Of a stretch of DNA of 64,000 bases, positions 40,293-49,624 are shown in pieces (within the stretch, counting starts at the first letter, position 1; every line of letters starts with the position of its first letter). Source of the stretch: an uncultured Paracoccaceae bacterium (GTDB lineage: Bacteria > Pseudomonadota > Alphaproteobacteria > Rhodobacterales > Rhodobacteraceae); assembly GCA_937146765.1 (NCBI GenBank), contig CAKZRP010000037.1:1-64000 (forward strand), written 5' to 3'. The notes below the pieces were generated by a model that was not told where the DNA came from, did not search any database, and saw only the letters and a program-made list of their open reading frames with translations. The translations under genes and the position numbers were made by a program.

Positions 40293-40295
40293 GGC

Positions 40296-41015
40296 TCAGA
40301 TCGCGATCTTGCGACCGAGTCGCTCGCGGACCAGATCGGAGATATGAGCGGTTTCCACCGCGATCGGGCCACCGCTGCGACGGGTTTCCGCCAGCCGGGA
40401 GGCGGCCTTGGCGAGGGGGGCATCGCCGACGCTGCGGGCGACGCCGCCGAGGAACTGTGCCAGATAGTCCAGCGCTTTTTCATCCTCCGCCTCGCCCAGA
40501 ACCTCGGCCGCATGGGCCATGTCGTCGCGGAAGGCGAGAAGATCCGGCTCTACCGCCTCGTCGGTGAGGGCGCGCGGGCCGATCGGCTGGCGTCCGGCGG
40601 GCAGGTTCGACAGGATCGCATTCTGGAAGGCGGCGAGCGAGACGATCGGCTTGGGCAGGAAACCATCGGCCCCGGCGGCCATCGCCTCGGCCTCGGCGTT
40701 CTCGTCGCCGGAGATGCCGATGATCACCGAGACCCGCGGATTGGCGCTGGCCAGGGCGGCGATCAGCTCCGCCCCGGAGCCATCGGGCAGGCCGAGGTCG
40801 ATGATCACCACCGAGGGACGGTAGACCTGCAGATGGCGGCGCGCGGCCTTGAGACTGTCGGCCCGTCGGATCCGGGCACCGCTGCGCAGGCACAAAAGGC
40901 GCATCGCCTCACAGGCGTAGCGGCTGTCTTCCACCACCAGGATGGTAAGCCCGAGAAGCGGGCGGCGACCATTGCCCAACCGGGTTGCGGAGGCAAAGAG
41001 ATCCGAATCGTCCAT
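40296..41015 (-). CDS. Response regulator with receiver domain and helical C-terminal extension
   Basis: 239 residues. Receiver domain about 22-140: acidic pocket E29/D30, phosphoacceptor D73 (VVIIDLGLPDGSG), switch residue S102, and K122 in LPKP. The C-terminal 90 residues have no DNA-binding motif; they form a helical region (AFRDDMAHAAEVLGEAEDEKALDYLAQFLGGVARS) that could be a degenerate phosphotransfer-like bundle. No histidine kinase is adjacent, so it is an orphan, probably acting by protein-protein contact. Confidence 0.88.
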   Translation of the reverse strand: MDDSDLFASATRLGNGRRPLLGLTILVVEDSRYACEAMRLLCLRSGARIRRADSLKAARRHLQVYRPSVVIIDLGLPDGSGAELIAALASANPRVSVIIGISGDENAEAEAMAAGADGFLPKPIVSLAAFQNAILSNLPAGRQPIGPRALTDEAVEPDLLAFRDDMAHAAEVLGEAEDEKALDYLAQFLGGVARSVGDAPLAKAASRLAETRRSGGPIAVETAHISDLVRERLGRKIAI

Positions 41016-41228
41016 GTTCTGACCCTCACGTATTAACTGTGTCGACGCTAGGGAATCGGGGCTAACAACTGCTTAACAGAGGGGACTGCGACCGGGGGAC
41101 GCGGCAAGATACATCCCTGACGTGTGCGCGCGGGCTTGCAACAAAGCTGCGTCTTTGCTCTTTACGGCGTAATATCCAAACCCGCGTCCGGAGAGCCCCG
41201 GGCGGACAGGACAGGCTGGGAGGCTGAG

Positions 41229-41633
41229 ATGATCGGACGTTTGAACCATGTGGCCATTGCGGTGCCGGATCTGGAGGCGGCTTCGGCGCAGTATCGCGAC
41301 ACTCTGGGCGCCAAGGTGGGCGCGCCACAGGATGAGCCCGATCACGGCGTGACGGTGGTCTTTATCGAGCTGCCCAATACCAAGATCGAGCTCCTCTATC
41401 CGCTGGGCGAGGGGTCCCCAATCCAGGGGTTCCTCGACAAGAACCCGGCGGGGGGGATTCACCATATTTGCTACGAGGTGGCGGATATCCTTGCCGCTCG
41501 GGATCATCTCCTGGCGCAGGGGGCACGGGTCCTGGGCTCGGGCGAGCCGAAGATCGGCGCCCATGGCAAGCCGGTGCTGTTCCTACATCCCAAGGATTTC
41601 AACGGCTGCCTGGTGGAACTCGAACAGGTTTGA
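41229..41633 (+). CDS. mce: Methylmalonyl-CoA epimerase
   Basis: 134 residues, vicinal-oxygen-chelate fold. Interconverts (R)- and (S)-methylmalonyl-CoA in the propionyl-CoA to succinyl-CoA route (and the ethylmalonyl-CoA pathway where present). Metal ligands are in place: H7 (LNHVAIAV), H79 (GGIHHICYEV) and E130 (CLVELEQ). GGGAGG precedes the ATG. It is followed by a DUF1467 gene on the same strand. Confidence 0.94.
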   Translation: MIGRLNHVAIAVPDLEAASAQYRDTLGAKVGAPQDEPDHGVTVVFIELPNTKIELLYPLGEGSPIQGFLDKNPAGGIHHICYEVADILAARDHLLAQGARVLGSGEPKIGAHGKPVLFLHPKDFNGCLVELEQV

Positions 41634-41700
41634 AGCTAGATGAGCCTGAGGCGGGCGAAGGGCCCGTCCTCAGACTGCAGTGTCACCAAAGGAACGTCCC

Positions 41701-41976
41701 ATGGGTATCACCTCCGGCCTCGTCTTGTATTCGGTCATCTGGTTCATGACCTTTCTGGTGGTGATCCCGATCCGGCTGGAAACCCAGGGAGACCGAGGCG
41801 AGGTGGTGCCCGGCACCCATGCCGGCGCGCCGGCGCGGCATTACCTCAAGCAGAAGGCCTGGATCACCACCGGGGTGGCCGCGGTGCTCTGGGCGGTGAT
41901 CGCCGGTGTCATCCTGTCGGGGATGATCAGCGTCAATGATTTCGACTGGCTCGACCGGCTGCCGGATCCGGCCTGA
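41701..41976 (+). CDS. DUF1467 family small membrane protein
   Basis: 91 residues with two membrane helices (about 5-22 and 60-80) and the family sequence ITSGLVLYSVIWFMTFLVVIPIRLETQGDRGEVVPGTHAGAP. DUF1467 proteins are common next to mce in alphaproteobacteria; their function is unknown. The ATG at 41701 follows AAAGGAACG; an upstream ATG at 41680 would put that site inside the gene. Confidence 0.9.
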   Translation: MGITSGLVLYSVIWFMTFLVVIPIRLETQGDRGEVVPGTHAGAPARHYLKQKAWITTGVAAVLWAVIAGVILSGMISVNDFDWLDRLPDPA

Positions 41977-42173
41977 CGCCGGTCTCGCCACGATCTGATA
42001 TCGGGCCGGGTATCGAACCGGGTATCGGGCCGGGGTCCTGAGGAGGGCGGGGGCCCTCCCGCCCGTCGCCGACAGCATTGGAAATGCGTCGGCTCCCGTT
42101 GGGCCGGGCGCCGATCCTGGCGGATCGGCGCGGGTGGCTCCGCGCGCCGGTCATGCCACCCGGGCAGCGCGCC

Positions 42174-42866
42174 TCAGGCCCGCCGCCAGAGGGCATGGAA
42201 GATATGGGTGAAGGTTGCCGCCCCGAGGATGGGCACCAAGAGGTTCACCAGCGGCACCGAGAGCGGCATCGCCATCAGCACGCCCGCCGCCCAGATCGTG
42301 GCGCCATGACGGCGGCGCAGACGCTTGGCCTCCACCAGGCCCACCCGGCGCGCGGCGGCGAGGGTGAAATACTCCCGTCCGAGCAGAAAGCCGTTGAGCC
42401 CCCAGAAGATGAAGAGCGCCGCCGGGGCGAAGAGGAGATAGAGCACCAGCGCCAGGATATTGGCCGTCAGCAGCACGCCAAGGAAGTTGACCGTATCCTT
42501 GACCCCTTCCCAAAGCGACAGACCCGGCACCGGCGGCAGGGACGGATAGTGACGCGCCTCCACCGCATCGGCCACCTCGTCGAGAAACATCGAGGTGATC
42601 GCGGAGGCCACCGGCACCATCAGGAAGACCGAAAGCCCCATCATCAGCAGGAAAGAGCCCACCGACAGAAGATCGTTGAGCCAAGTCACCTCGCCGATCA
42701 GCGGCAGCGAGGCCTCGGGCCCGACCAGCCACTGGATCAGGATCAGCACGCCGGCATAGGCGGCCACCAGAAGGGCGAAGGTGAGGCCCACACCCAACAG
42801 CAGCACCCGGCGAAAGCGCGGATCCCCCATCTGGCCGAGGGCCTTGCCGAAGGCGGAAAAGATCAT
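42174..42866 (-). CDS. EI24 domain-containing (CysZ-like) membrane protein
   Basis: 230 residues with four to five long hydrophobic segments. The EI24/CysZ family pattern is clear: ITSMFLDEVADAVEARHYPSLP in the loop after the second helix pair, and GREYFTLAAARRVGLVEAKRLRRRHG. CysZ members are sulfate transporters; the general EI24 group is uncharacterised in alphaproteobacteria. Its ATG overlaps the stop of the nitroreductase gene by 4 bp, so the two are coupled. Confidence 0.88.
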   Translation of the reverse strand: MIFSAFGKALGQMGDPRFRRVLLLGVGLTFALLVAAYAGVLILIQWLVGPEASLPLIGEVTWLNDLLSVGSFLLMMGLSVFLMVPVASAITSMFLDEVADAVEARHYPSLPPVPGLSLWEGVKDTVNFLGVLLTANILALVLYLLFAPAALFIFWGLNGFLLGREYFTLAAARRVGLVEAKRLRRRHGATIWAAGVLMAMPLSVPLVNLLVPILGAATFTHIFHALWRRA

Positions 42867-43441
42867 GCCGCGACCCAGGTGGTGATCTTGTCGAGATCGG
42901 GGCGCGGGCGTTCGGGCGGCACCGGGCCTTCGGTGGCGATATGGACAAAACCGGCGATGCGTTCGTGCGGTGCCAGGTCAAAGGCCGCCTCGCAGAAGCC
43001 GCGGTCATGGCTCATCCAGCCCGAGAGCCAGTTCGCGCCCCAACCCGAGGCCAATGCCGCATTGAGCAGCGACAGGCAGACCGCCCCGGCGGAATAGGTC
43101 ATCTCCAGCGGTGGGATCTTGGGGCTCTCCTTCTGCACCTCGACCACAACCACGGCGAGATGGCCGAGGTCGAACTGGCTGCGGGCCTTGGCGATATCCT
43201 CCGGCGATTTGCCGAGGCGGGCACCGGCCTCCTCGGTCAGGCCGGCGAGCCGGGCCATGGCGCCCTGTTCCACCACGATGAAGCGCCAGGGCTCCATCAT
43301 GCCGTGGTCTGGGGTGCGGGCGGCGGCGGTCAGGATCGGCAGGAGCGCGTCGCGGCTGGGGGCCGGGGCTACAAGGGTCTTGGCCGGGCGGGAACGGCGG
43401 GAGAGCAGAAAGTCGAGGGCGGCGTCATTGCGCGTCAGCAT
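42863..43441 (-). CDS. Nitroreductase family protein
   Basis: 192 residues, FMN-dependent. Motifs: LDFLLSRRSRPAKTLVAP (FMN phosphate-binding arginines), TAAARTPDHGMMEPWRFIVV, and GAVCLSLLNAALASGWGANWLSGW. This is the YdjA/RutE-like small nitroreductase type. Start at the ATG at 43441, where an inverted repeat ATGTAAAA/TTTTACAT overlaps the translation start region. The physiological substrate is unknown. First gene of a two-gene operon with EI24. Confidence 0.9.
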   Translation of the reverse strand: MLTRNDAALDFLLSRRSRPAKTLVAPAPSRDALLPILTAAARTPDHGMMEPWRFIVVEQGAMARLAGLTEEAGARLGKSPEDIAKARSQFDLGHLAVVVVEVQKESPKIPPLEMTYSAGAVCLSLLNAALASGWGANWLSGWMSHDRGFCEAAFDLAPHERIAGFVHIATEGPVPPERPRPDLDKITTWVAA

Positions 43442-43460
43442 ATGTAAAACCTTTTTACAT
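43442..43460. promoter_or_regulatory. Inverted repeat at the nitroreductase start, candidate operator
   Basis: Perfect 8-bp arms ATGTAAAA and TTTTACAT with a 3-bp spacer, immediately before the start codon and covering the Shine-Dalgarno (AAAGG on the minus strand). It could bind a repressor or occlude the ribosome site as a hairpin. Confidence 0.45.
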
Positions 43461-43670
43461 CCAGTCCGCCCTATGTCGGCGACAGGGGCGCTGGTTTCAA
43501 GAGGACTTGGCGTGTCTGCTGCGCCATGACCCGGGACAGAGACCCGGGACAGATGCGGCGGCAACAGGCTGGGACTGGGTCGAGCGGAGGTGTAGAGAAG
43601 GAGCGCCGTGCTGTCCACCGACCGTGCGGGCGCGGCAAGGTATTTGGCCGACACAGGAGAGGGCTGAAGG

Positions 43671-43946
43671 ATGGCGCGACCAAGGGCAAGGGAGCTGGCG
43701 GACCTGCGGGATCTGGCACAACCGGGCGCAGAGATCGCGGTGCGGGTGACGCCGAAGGCAGCCCATAACGCGGTGCTGCGCGAGGGCGAGCGGATCCGGG
43801 TGCTGGTCACAACCGTGCCCGAGGGCGGCAAGGCGACAGCGGATGTGCAGGCGCTTCTGGCTGCGGCCCTTGGGGTGCCGGTCAGCGCGCTTGCCCTGCG
43901 CCGGGGGGCCAGCAGCCGCGACAAGGTGTTTGTGCTGACGCTGTGA
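43671..43946 (+). CDS. DUF167 (YggU-like) family protein
   Basis: 91 residues. Matches the family core: IAVRVTPKAAHNAVLREGERIRVLVTTVPEGGKATADVQALLAAALGVPVSALALRRGASSRDKVF, with the conserved KATA and GxxSRxK positions. The fold is known from YggU structures; function is not. AGGAG lies upstream of the ATG. Divergent from the nitroreductase gene. Confidence 0.92.
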   Translation: MARPRARELADLRDLAQPGAEIAVRVTPKAAHNAVLREGERIRVLVTTVPEGGKATADVQALLAAALGVPVSALALRRGASSRDKVFVLTL

Positions 43947-43999
43947 GCCGGGCGCCGCAGGGCTGTCCGCGCCCCTTGCGCCGCCTTGGCGCCAGCCGC

Positions 44000-44245
44000 C
44001 TAGCGCCCGTTCTTTTCCAGCACCAGACGGTAGACACCCTCGGGCAGGTCCAGCGCGGCGGCGAGGTCGCGCAGTTGCTCCGGGGACAGGGTGATGCGCT
44101 GAACCTCATTGGTGCGGGCGTCGAATTGCTCGATCGTCACACATTCGGCAAAGGCGTTGATGATCACGTCTTCCTGCAGATAGGGGCCGCCCTCATCGAC
44201 AAGCGTGATCACCGTGGAATCGAATTCATGCTCGATGGTAAACAT
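44000..44245 (-). CDS. Conserved-type hypothetical protein, 81 residues
   Basis: MFTIEHEFDSTVITLVDEG start, then a beta-rich acidic core (EDVIINAFAECVTIEQFDARTNEVQRITLS) and a C-terminal helix (PEQLRDLAAALDLPEGVYRLVLEKNGR). I do not recognise a named family, though similar proteins occur in Rhodobacterales as I recall. The start is uncertain: an in-frame ATG at 44371 has AGGTG upstream and would add 42 residues of lower quality. The M48 lipoprotein gene is divergent from it. Confidence 0.6.
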   Translation of the reverse strand: MFTIEHEFDSTVITLVDEGGPYLQEDVIINAFAECVTIEQFDARTNEVQRITLSPEQLRDLAAALDLPEGVYRLVLEKNGR

Positions 44246-44432
44246 GAGGTCAGAGTGGCCTGCGCGGGCGGCGCTGGCAAGCGGGATTGCGGGGGCGGCG
44301 GCGTGGACCGGGACAGCGGCGAGGGGCTGGCGCGGGACTGGCATAAGGGCGGCGACGCGAAAGCGCGTCATCAGATTGCACCTGCGGCATCTGCGGTCTA
44401 GGCTCCCCCTGACCAGCAGTGGAACCTCGCCC

Positions 44433-45092
44433 ATGCGCCGCTTTTTGATTCTCTCCGCCCTCTGGCTGGCCGGTTGCGCCGGGATTTCTGCCGAGGACCC
44501 TGTCTATGGCAGCTTTGTTGCGGTGGCCGAGCGAGTGGAGCCGGTGGCCGAGGCCGAATGCCGCCAGCGCGACGGCAGCCGCAACTGCGATTTCCAGGTG
44601 CAGATCGACACCGACCCGCAGGCGCCGCCCAATGCCTTTCAATCGGTGGACCGCAACGGCCGCCCGGTGGTGGTCTTCACCGCCGTCATGGTGAAGAGCT
44701 TCCGCAACCCCGACGAGATGGCCTTTGTCCTGAGCCATGAGGCCGCCCATCATATCCTTGGGCATCTCGACCAGCAGCGGCTCAATTCCCTGAAGGGGGC
44801 GGTCTTCCTCGGCGAGCTGGTCTCGCTCGAAGGGGGCACGGCGGAGGAGATCGCCAATGCGCAATATGTGGGCGCCGTGGTTGGAGCGCGCAGCTATTCC
44901 AAGGCCTTCGAGCTGGAGGCGGACAGTCTCGGCACGGTGATCGCCGCCCGGGCCGGCTATCGGCCCAGCATCGGGGTGAAGTATTTCGAGCAGATCCCAG
45001 ATCCGGGCGATACATTCCTCGGCACCCATCCCGCCAATCCCGAACGGATCCGCGTGGTCCAGCGGACCATCCGCAGGAACGGGCTGAACTGA
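44433..45092 (+). CDS. M48 family metalloprotease, predicted lipoprotein
   Basis: 219 residues. Lipobox LAGC with C15 after a short signal peptide. Zinc motif HEAAH (H102, E103, H106) and a downstream ExxxD (E160-D164) complete the M48 site. Small BepA/LoiP-like periplasmic proteases of this type act in outer-membrane quality control. The IMPACT-family gene follows 10 bp downstream. The start at 44433 is chosen because only this ATG opens the lipoprotein signal; the longer frame is antisense-like. Confidence 0.9.
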   Translation: MRRFLILSALWLAGCAGISAEDPVYGSFVAVAERVEPVAEAECRQRDGSRNCDFQVQIDTDPQAPPNAFQSVDRNGRPVVVFTAVMVKSFRNPDEMAFVLSHEAAHHILGHLDQQRLNSLKGAVFLGELVSLEGGTAEEIANAQYVGAVVGARSYSKAFELEADSLGTVIAARAGYRPSIGVKYFEQIPDPGDTFLGTHPANPERIRVVQRTIRRNGLN

Positions 45093-45102
45093 GGAGAGGG
45101 CG

Positions 45103-45483
45103 ATGAGCCGTGACAGGGGCGCCCCGGCGGGGGCCTTGACCAGATTGGGGGTCGTGCTGACCGACCGGGGGTCAAAATACGCGGTCAGCGGCGCCGAGGT
45201 GCGCAGCCGCGCAGAGGTGGATGCGGTGTTGGCGGCGCTGAAAGAAGACCGCGACTACGCCAAGGCGACCCACAACACCTGGGCGGCGATGCTGCCCACC
45301 GGAGGCCTGAAGGCCGACGATGGCGAGAGCGGCGCCGGCATGGTGATCCTGCGCATGATGGAGCGGGAAGAGATCAAGGATCATGTGATCATCGTCACCC
45401 GCTGGTATGGCGGCAAGAAACTGGGCGGCGACCGGTTTCGCCGGGTGCAGGACGCGGTGCGCGCTTATCTCGACGCGCGCTGA
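45103..45483 (+). CDS. YigZ/IMPACT N-terminal family protein
   Basis: 126 residues covering the UPF0029 N-terminal domain: GSKYAVSGAEVRSRAEVDAVLAALKEDRDYAKATHNTWAAML, then ADDGESGAGMVILRMMEREEIKDHVIIVTRWYGGKKLGGDRFRRVQ. It lacks the second domain seen in E. coli YigZ. The YigZ/IMPACT family is linked to translation regulation in eukaryotes; the bacterial role is unclear. A strong GAGGAGAGGG precedes the ATG. Confidence 0.92.
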   Translation: MSRDRGAPAGALTRLGVVLTDRGSKYAVSGAEVRSRAEVDAVLAALKEDRDYAKATHNTWAAMLPTGGLKADDGESGAGMVILRMMEREEIKDHVIIVTRWYGGKKLGGDRFRRVQDAVRAYLDAR

Positions 45484-45581
45484 GGATGCTATGTCGCGCC
45501 GGCGGAATTTGATTTCGATCAAGGTGACGCTGCGCGGGCTCTGGCAGGCTGACCTTCGTGAGCAAGATCAGGAGCCGCGCC

Positions 45582-45854
45582 ATGACCGACCCGGAAGTGC
45601 TGAAGACCCACGCCAATCTGTTTGACCGGATGGGGCAGGCCATGGGCCTCGACCTCGAACAAGAGGCCATCGACGGCACGCTCCGCTTCGAGGAAATCGC
45701 CGAAGCGGTCCTGCGCTGCACCCGCTGCGCCTGTCCAAAGGTCTGTGACCGGACGCTGGCCAGCCTTGAGGGCGAGATCGAGCGCACCCCGGATTACTGC
45801 CGCAACGCCGACCTGCTCGCCTATCTGAAGGAAGAGCGGATCGCGGCGGAATAA
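45582..45854 (+). CDS. DUF6455 family cysteine-containing protein
   Basis: 90 residues. N-terminal helices (THANLFDRMGQAMGLDLEQEAIDG) followed by a cysteine cluster CTRCACPKVC (C-x2-C-x-C-x3-C) and a further CR in DYCRN, as in DUF6455 proteins of Rhodobacterales. The cysteines suggest a metal or Fe-S site; this is inference. The ATG at 45582 follows AGGAG by 8 bp; a GTG at 45558 would place that site inside the gene. Confidence 0.88.
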   Translation: MTDPEVLKTHANLFDRMGQAMGLDLEQEAIDGTLRFEEIAEAVLRCTRCACPKVCDRTLASLEGEIERTPDYCRNADLLAYLKEERIAAE

Positions 45855-45926
45855 GCCCCGCGCAGGGGACAATAGGGCCAGAAGAGCCGTTCCCTGGGAC
45901 TGGACAGAATAACAGTAGGGACAACA

Positions 45927-45963
45927 AAAGCCCCGCGCTTCCGGCTTGGAAGGGCGGGGCTTT
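45927..45963. terminator. Terminator hairpin between DUF6455 and rimO
   Basis: 10-bp stem AAAGCCCCGC/GCGGGGCTTT. The loop itself pairs (CTTCC/GGAAG). T-rich sequence flanks it on both strands, so it can serve both convergent genes. Confidence 0.85.
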
Positions 45964-45996
45964 CCTTTCGGAACAGAAATGTCCGGCCGATAGGTC

Positions 45997-46059
45997 GGAC
46001 AGCCCCCGTCCGCCCCCCAGGGCGGGGGCTTCACCCCCACCCTCGGACGCGGGCTGTCC
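45997..46059. repeat. 16-bp inverted repeat between convergent genes
   Basis: GGACAGCCCCCGTCCG (45997-46012) pairs with 46044-46059 with one mismatch. The enclosed 31 nt can fold further (CCGCCC/GGGCGG). A T-rich run follows on the plus strand. Confidence 0.7.
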
Positions 46060-46079
46060 TAGGTTTTATTGGTCCGGCG

Positions 46080-47486
46080 TTAGCTGCGCAGCGCGCCCCA
46101 GAGGTCGTATTCGCCTGCCTCATCCACCTCGACGGTAACCAGATCGCCGACACTCAGGCCCTCGGTGCCCTCGTCGATGAAGAGGTTGCCGTCGATCTCC
46201 GGCGCGTCGGCCTTGGTGCGGCAGGTGGCGACGCCGTCTTCGTCGATCTCGTCCACGATGACCTGCATCACCTGACCCACCTTGGCGGCCAGCTTGGCCT
46301 CGGAAATGGCCTGCGCCTTTTCCATGAACCGCTCCCAACGCTCCTGCTTCAGCTCCTCCGGCACGTGATCCGGCAGCGCATTCGAGCGCGCCCCGGCGAC
46401 GTTTTCGTATTTGAAGCAGCCCACGCGGTCGAGTTGCGCCTCGTCCATCCAATCGAGGAGATGCTGGAACTCCGCCTCGGTCTCGCCGGGGTAGCCGACG
46501 ATGAAGGTGGAGCGCAGGGTGATCTCCGGGCAGATCTCGCGCCAGGCGCGGATCTCATCCAGCGTCTTGGCGGCGGCAGCAGGCCGGGCCATGCGTTTCA
46601 GCACATCCGGGTGGGCGTGCTGGAAGGGGATGTCGAGATAGGGCAGCACCGCATTCGACGCATCCGCCATCAGCGGAATGAGCTCGCGCACATGCGGGTA
46701 GGGGTAGACGTAATGGAGCCGCACCCAGAGTTCCTCGGCGGGTGCAAGCTGCCCCAGCGCGCGGGTAAGGTCGGTGATATGACTGCGGACCTCGCCCTCT
46801 TTCCACGGGTTCACGTCGTATTTGCGATCAAGCCCATAGGCGGAAGTGTCCTGAGAGATCACCAACAATTCACGCACGCCGGCACTGACCAGTTTCTCCG
46901 CCTCGCGCAGCACCGCATGGGCCGGGCGCGACGCCAGCAGGCCGCGCATATCCGGGATGATGCAGAATTTGCACTTGTGATTGCAGCCCTCGGAGATCTT
47001 CAGATAGCTGAAGTGGCGCGGGGTGAGTTTGACGCCTGCCGCCGGCAAAAGGTCCACAAAGGGGTTGGGCGAGGGCGGCACGGCGGCATGGACCGCGTCG
47101 AGGACCTGCTCGTATTGATGCGGCCCCGTGACCGCCAGAATGCGCGGGTGATGCTCGCGGATGTAATCCGGCTCGGCCCCCAGGCAGCCGGTGACGATCA
47201 CCTTACCGTTCTCCTTCAGCGCCTCGCCGATGGCATCAAGGCTCTCGGCCTTGGCACTGTCGAGAAAGCCGCAGGTGTTCACGATCACCGCATCGGCGCC
47301 CTTGTAGTCGGCGGAGATGCCATAGCCCTCGGCCCGCAGACGGGTGAGGATGCGTTCGCTGTCCACCAGCGCCTTGGGGCAGCCGAGCGAGACCATGCCG
47401 AGGGTCGGCTGATCGGGGCGCGGCGCGTCACCAAACTGCGGTTTCGGAGCAAGGTCGGGGCGGAGATCTGGCGGATTGCTGGTCAT
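46080..47486 (-). CDS. rimO: Ribosomal protein uS12 methylthiotransferase
   Basis: Radical-SAM enzyme that methylthiolates an aspartate of S12. 468 residues. N-terminal UPF0004 domain cysteines C36, C72 and C101; radical-SAM cysteines C168, C172, C175 (CNHKCKFC); C-terminal TRAM domain. RimO rather than MiaB is supported by the PKALVDSE and [15 protein letters not shown] sequences. The ATG at 47486 follows AGGA by 6 bp; the upstream open frame is rejected. Convergent with DUF6455, divergent from the AsmA gene. Confidence 0.96.
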   Translation of the reverse strand: MTSNPPDLRPDLAPKPQFGDAPRPDQPTLGMVSLGCPKALVDSERILTRLRAEGYGISADYKGADAVIVNTCGFLDSAKAESLDAIGEALKENGKVIVTGCLGAEPDYIREHHPRILAVTGPHQYEQVLDAVHAAVPPSPNPFVDLLPAAGVKLTPRHFSYLKISEGCNHKCKFCIIPDMRGLLASRPAHAVLREAEKLVSAGVRELLVISQDTSAYGLDRKYDVNPWKEGEVRSHITDLTRALGQLAPAEELWVRLHYVYPYPHVRELIPLMADASNAVLPYLDIPFQHAHPDVLKRMARPAAAAKTLDEIRAWREICPEITLRSTFIVGYPGETEAEFQHLLDWMDEAQLDRVGCFKYENVAGARSNALPDHVPEELKQERWERFMEKAQAISEAKLAAKVGQVMQVIVDEIDEDGVATCRTKADAPEIDGNLFIDEGTEGLSVGDLVTVEVDEAGEYDLWGALRS

Positions 47487-47689
47487 TGGCGTCCTATAAA
47501 CCGGCGCGCGACGCTTGGGAATGGAGGATTTTGCAAGGCTGATGGTCGATTGCGGCATGTTTGCGCAGGGTTGGGGAGGCTTTGCGGCGCCACCACCCAT
47601 TGATCCGCGAAGCGAGGGTTGTAATCTGCTGAAAAAGCCTGACTTTGGGCTGAAGTCCAATCCTGCACCACCCAGAAGGGGCACCGCCT

Positions 47690-49624
47690 ATGCGCCTGTT
47701 CATCCGCATCCTCTCCGCGCTCCTGTTCACGCTGGCGCTGGCGATTGCCATCGTCACCTTCCTGCCGGGGCGCAAGATTGCCGAACTGGCGGGCCAGCAG
47801 ATCGAGAAACAGACCGGCCGCGAGGTCTATTTCGGCGGCGATGTGCGCTTCTCGATCTGGCCGACGCTGGGGATCCAGGCCGACAATGTGGCGCTGGCCA
47901 ATGCCGATTGGGCGGGGCCGGAGCCGATGCTGACCGCCGGGCGGTTGACCATCGGGGTGGATGCCGCCGATCTCATCGGGGGCAGGGTGCGGATCACCGA
48001 ACTCACCGCCATCGTGCCGCATCTCAATCTGGAGACCCGGGCCGACGGCACAGGAAACTGGATGTTCGCACCCAGCCCTGCCGCCGGTGCCACGGCGGGC
48101 GAGGGGGCGCAGGATCCAAGTGCCGCCTTTGCCATCGAGGCGCTGGCGCTGAGCGGGGCCTCGCTGCGCTATGCGCCCCACGGGCAGGAGGTGGTGGAGC
48201 TCAACCAGGTCGACCTGAGCCTGCTCTGGCCCGATCCCAACGGCACCGCCACGGTCGATCTGACCCTGCGCCCGACCGGTGCACCGCTGCGGCTGCGCGG
48301 CGAGATCGGCCGTTTCCGGCGCTTCCTCGCGGGCGAGGTGACCTCGGTGGGGCTGGCGCTGGAAACCGGGGCCAGCAAGGCCCGGCTCGACGGGCGGGCG
48401 GATCTGACCGGCGCGTTCGATGGCCGGGTGACCGGCACCAGCGAAGATACTTCGGCGCTGATGGTGGCGCTGGGGCAGGCTGCGGTCGATGTGCCGCGCG
48501 GCCTTGGTCGGCGGGTCGAATTTGCCGCCGATACCACCTATACGCCGGACGGTCGGCTGGCCCTGCGCGATCTGAGCCTCGGCCTTGATCAGAACACCCT
48601 GAAGGGCGAGGCGGACCTGGATCTGGCGGCGACGCCGCTGCATGTCACCGCCTCGCTGCGCGGGGATGTACTGGATCTCGCCGCGCTCGACGCGGTGGCG
48701 TCGGCCTCCGGGCGCGGCGGCACCGGGGCGGGACAGGGCGGTTGGTCAACGGAGCCGATCGACGCCTCGGCCCTGCGGCTGATGAACGGGCAGATCGGCC
48801 TCGACGTGCAGGGGGTGAAGACCTCCCGGCTGACACTGGGTCCGAGCCGCATCACCATCGCGATAGACAAGGCGCGCGCGGTGATCGGCTTCCTGCCGGT
48901 GAGCGCCTTTGGCGGCGCGCTGCAGGGGGAATTGATCGCCAATGACCGCAATGGCCTGTCGGTGGCCGGCAACCTGCGCTTCAGCGACCTGCAGATGCAG
49001 CAGGCGTTGGGGCAACTGGCGGCCTATGACAAGTTGAACGGGGTGGCGCAGGGGTCGCTTGAGTTTCTCGGGGTCGGCAATTCCATGGATCAGATCATGC
49101 GGAGCCTCTCGGGCAAGGGGGCTGTCGAGATCGGCAAGGGGTTCTTTACCGGCTTTGACCTGCAGGCGATCATGGACCCGCAAGGCGGCAACGGTGGCAC
49201 CACGGTGTTCGACGGTCTCAGCGCGAGCTTTGCCATGCAGGAGGGCAGCCTGCGCAACGAGGATTTCCTTGCGACGCTGAAGGGGCTGAAGGCGGAGGGC
49301 GCTGGCCGGGTTGGTCTCGGGGCGCAGGATCTCGATTACACTTTCACCCCCACCGCCTTTTCCGGTGAGAGCCGCAACGGGATCTCGGTGCCGGTGCGGA
49401 TTTCCGGCTCCTGGTTCGATCCGGAGATCAAGCCGGATCTGTCGAAACTGGTGCAGCCGCAGCTGGAGAGCGCCGAAGAGAAGGCGAAACAGGCGGTGAA
49501 GGACAAGTTGAGCGAGGAACTGGGGGTGCCGGTGGAGACCGAGGAGGACCTCAACAATGCGCTGAAGAAGCGGGTCGAGGAAGAGGCCCGCAAGCAGCTG
49601 CTGAAGTTCCTGGGCGGCAATTGA
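47690..49624 (+). CDS. AsmA family protein
   Basis: 644 residues. Single N-terminal membrane helix (about 5-27), then the AsmA N-terminal module (GREVYFGGDVRFSIWPTLGIQADNVALANADW). The C-terminal AsmA-like domain (about 400-560) has the SRITIAIDKARAVIGFLPVSAFGGALQGEL repeat and a final Lys/Glu-rich tail. AsmA-like proteins span the periplasm and affect outer-membrane lipid transport or assembly. Divergent from rimO; ends at a strong terminator. Confidence 0.93.
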   Translation: MRLFIRILSALLFTLALAIAIVTFLPGRKIAELAGQQIEKQTGREVYFGGDVRFSIWPTLGIQADNVALANADWAGPEPMLTAGRLTIGVDAADLIGGRVRITELTAIVPHLNLETRADGTGNWMFAPSPAAGATAGEGAQDPSAAFAIEALALSGASLRYAPHGQEVVELNQVDLSLLWPDPNGTATVDLTLRPTGAPLRLRGEIGRFRRFLAGEVTSVGLALETGASKARLDGRADLTGAFDGRVTGTSEDTSALMVALGQAAVDVPRGLGRRVEFAADTTYTPDGRLALRDLSLGLDQNTLKGEADLDLAATPLHVTASLRGDVLDLAALDAVASASGRGGTGAGQGGWSTEPIDASALRLMNGQIGLDVQGVKTSRLTLGPSRITIAIDKARAVIGFLPVSAFGGALQGELIANDRNGLSVAGNLRFSDLQMQQALGQLAAYDKLNGVAQGSLEFLGVGNSMDQIMRSLSGKGAVEIGKGFFTGFDLQAIMDPQGGNGGTTVFDGLSASFAMQEGSLRNEDFLATLKGLKAEGAGRVGLGAQDLDYTFTPTAFSGESRNGISVPVRISGSWFDPEIKPDLSKLVQPQLESAEEKAKQAVKDKLSEELGVPVETEEDLNNALKKRVEEEARKQLLKFLGGN

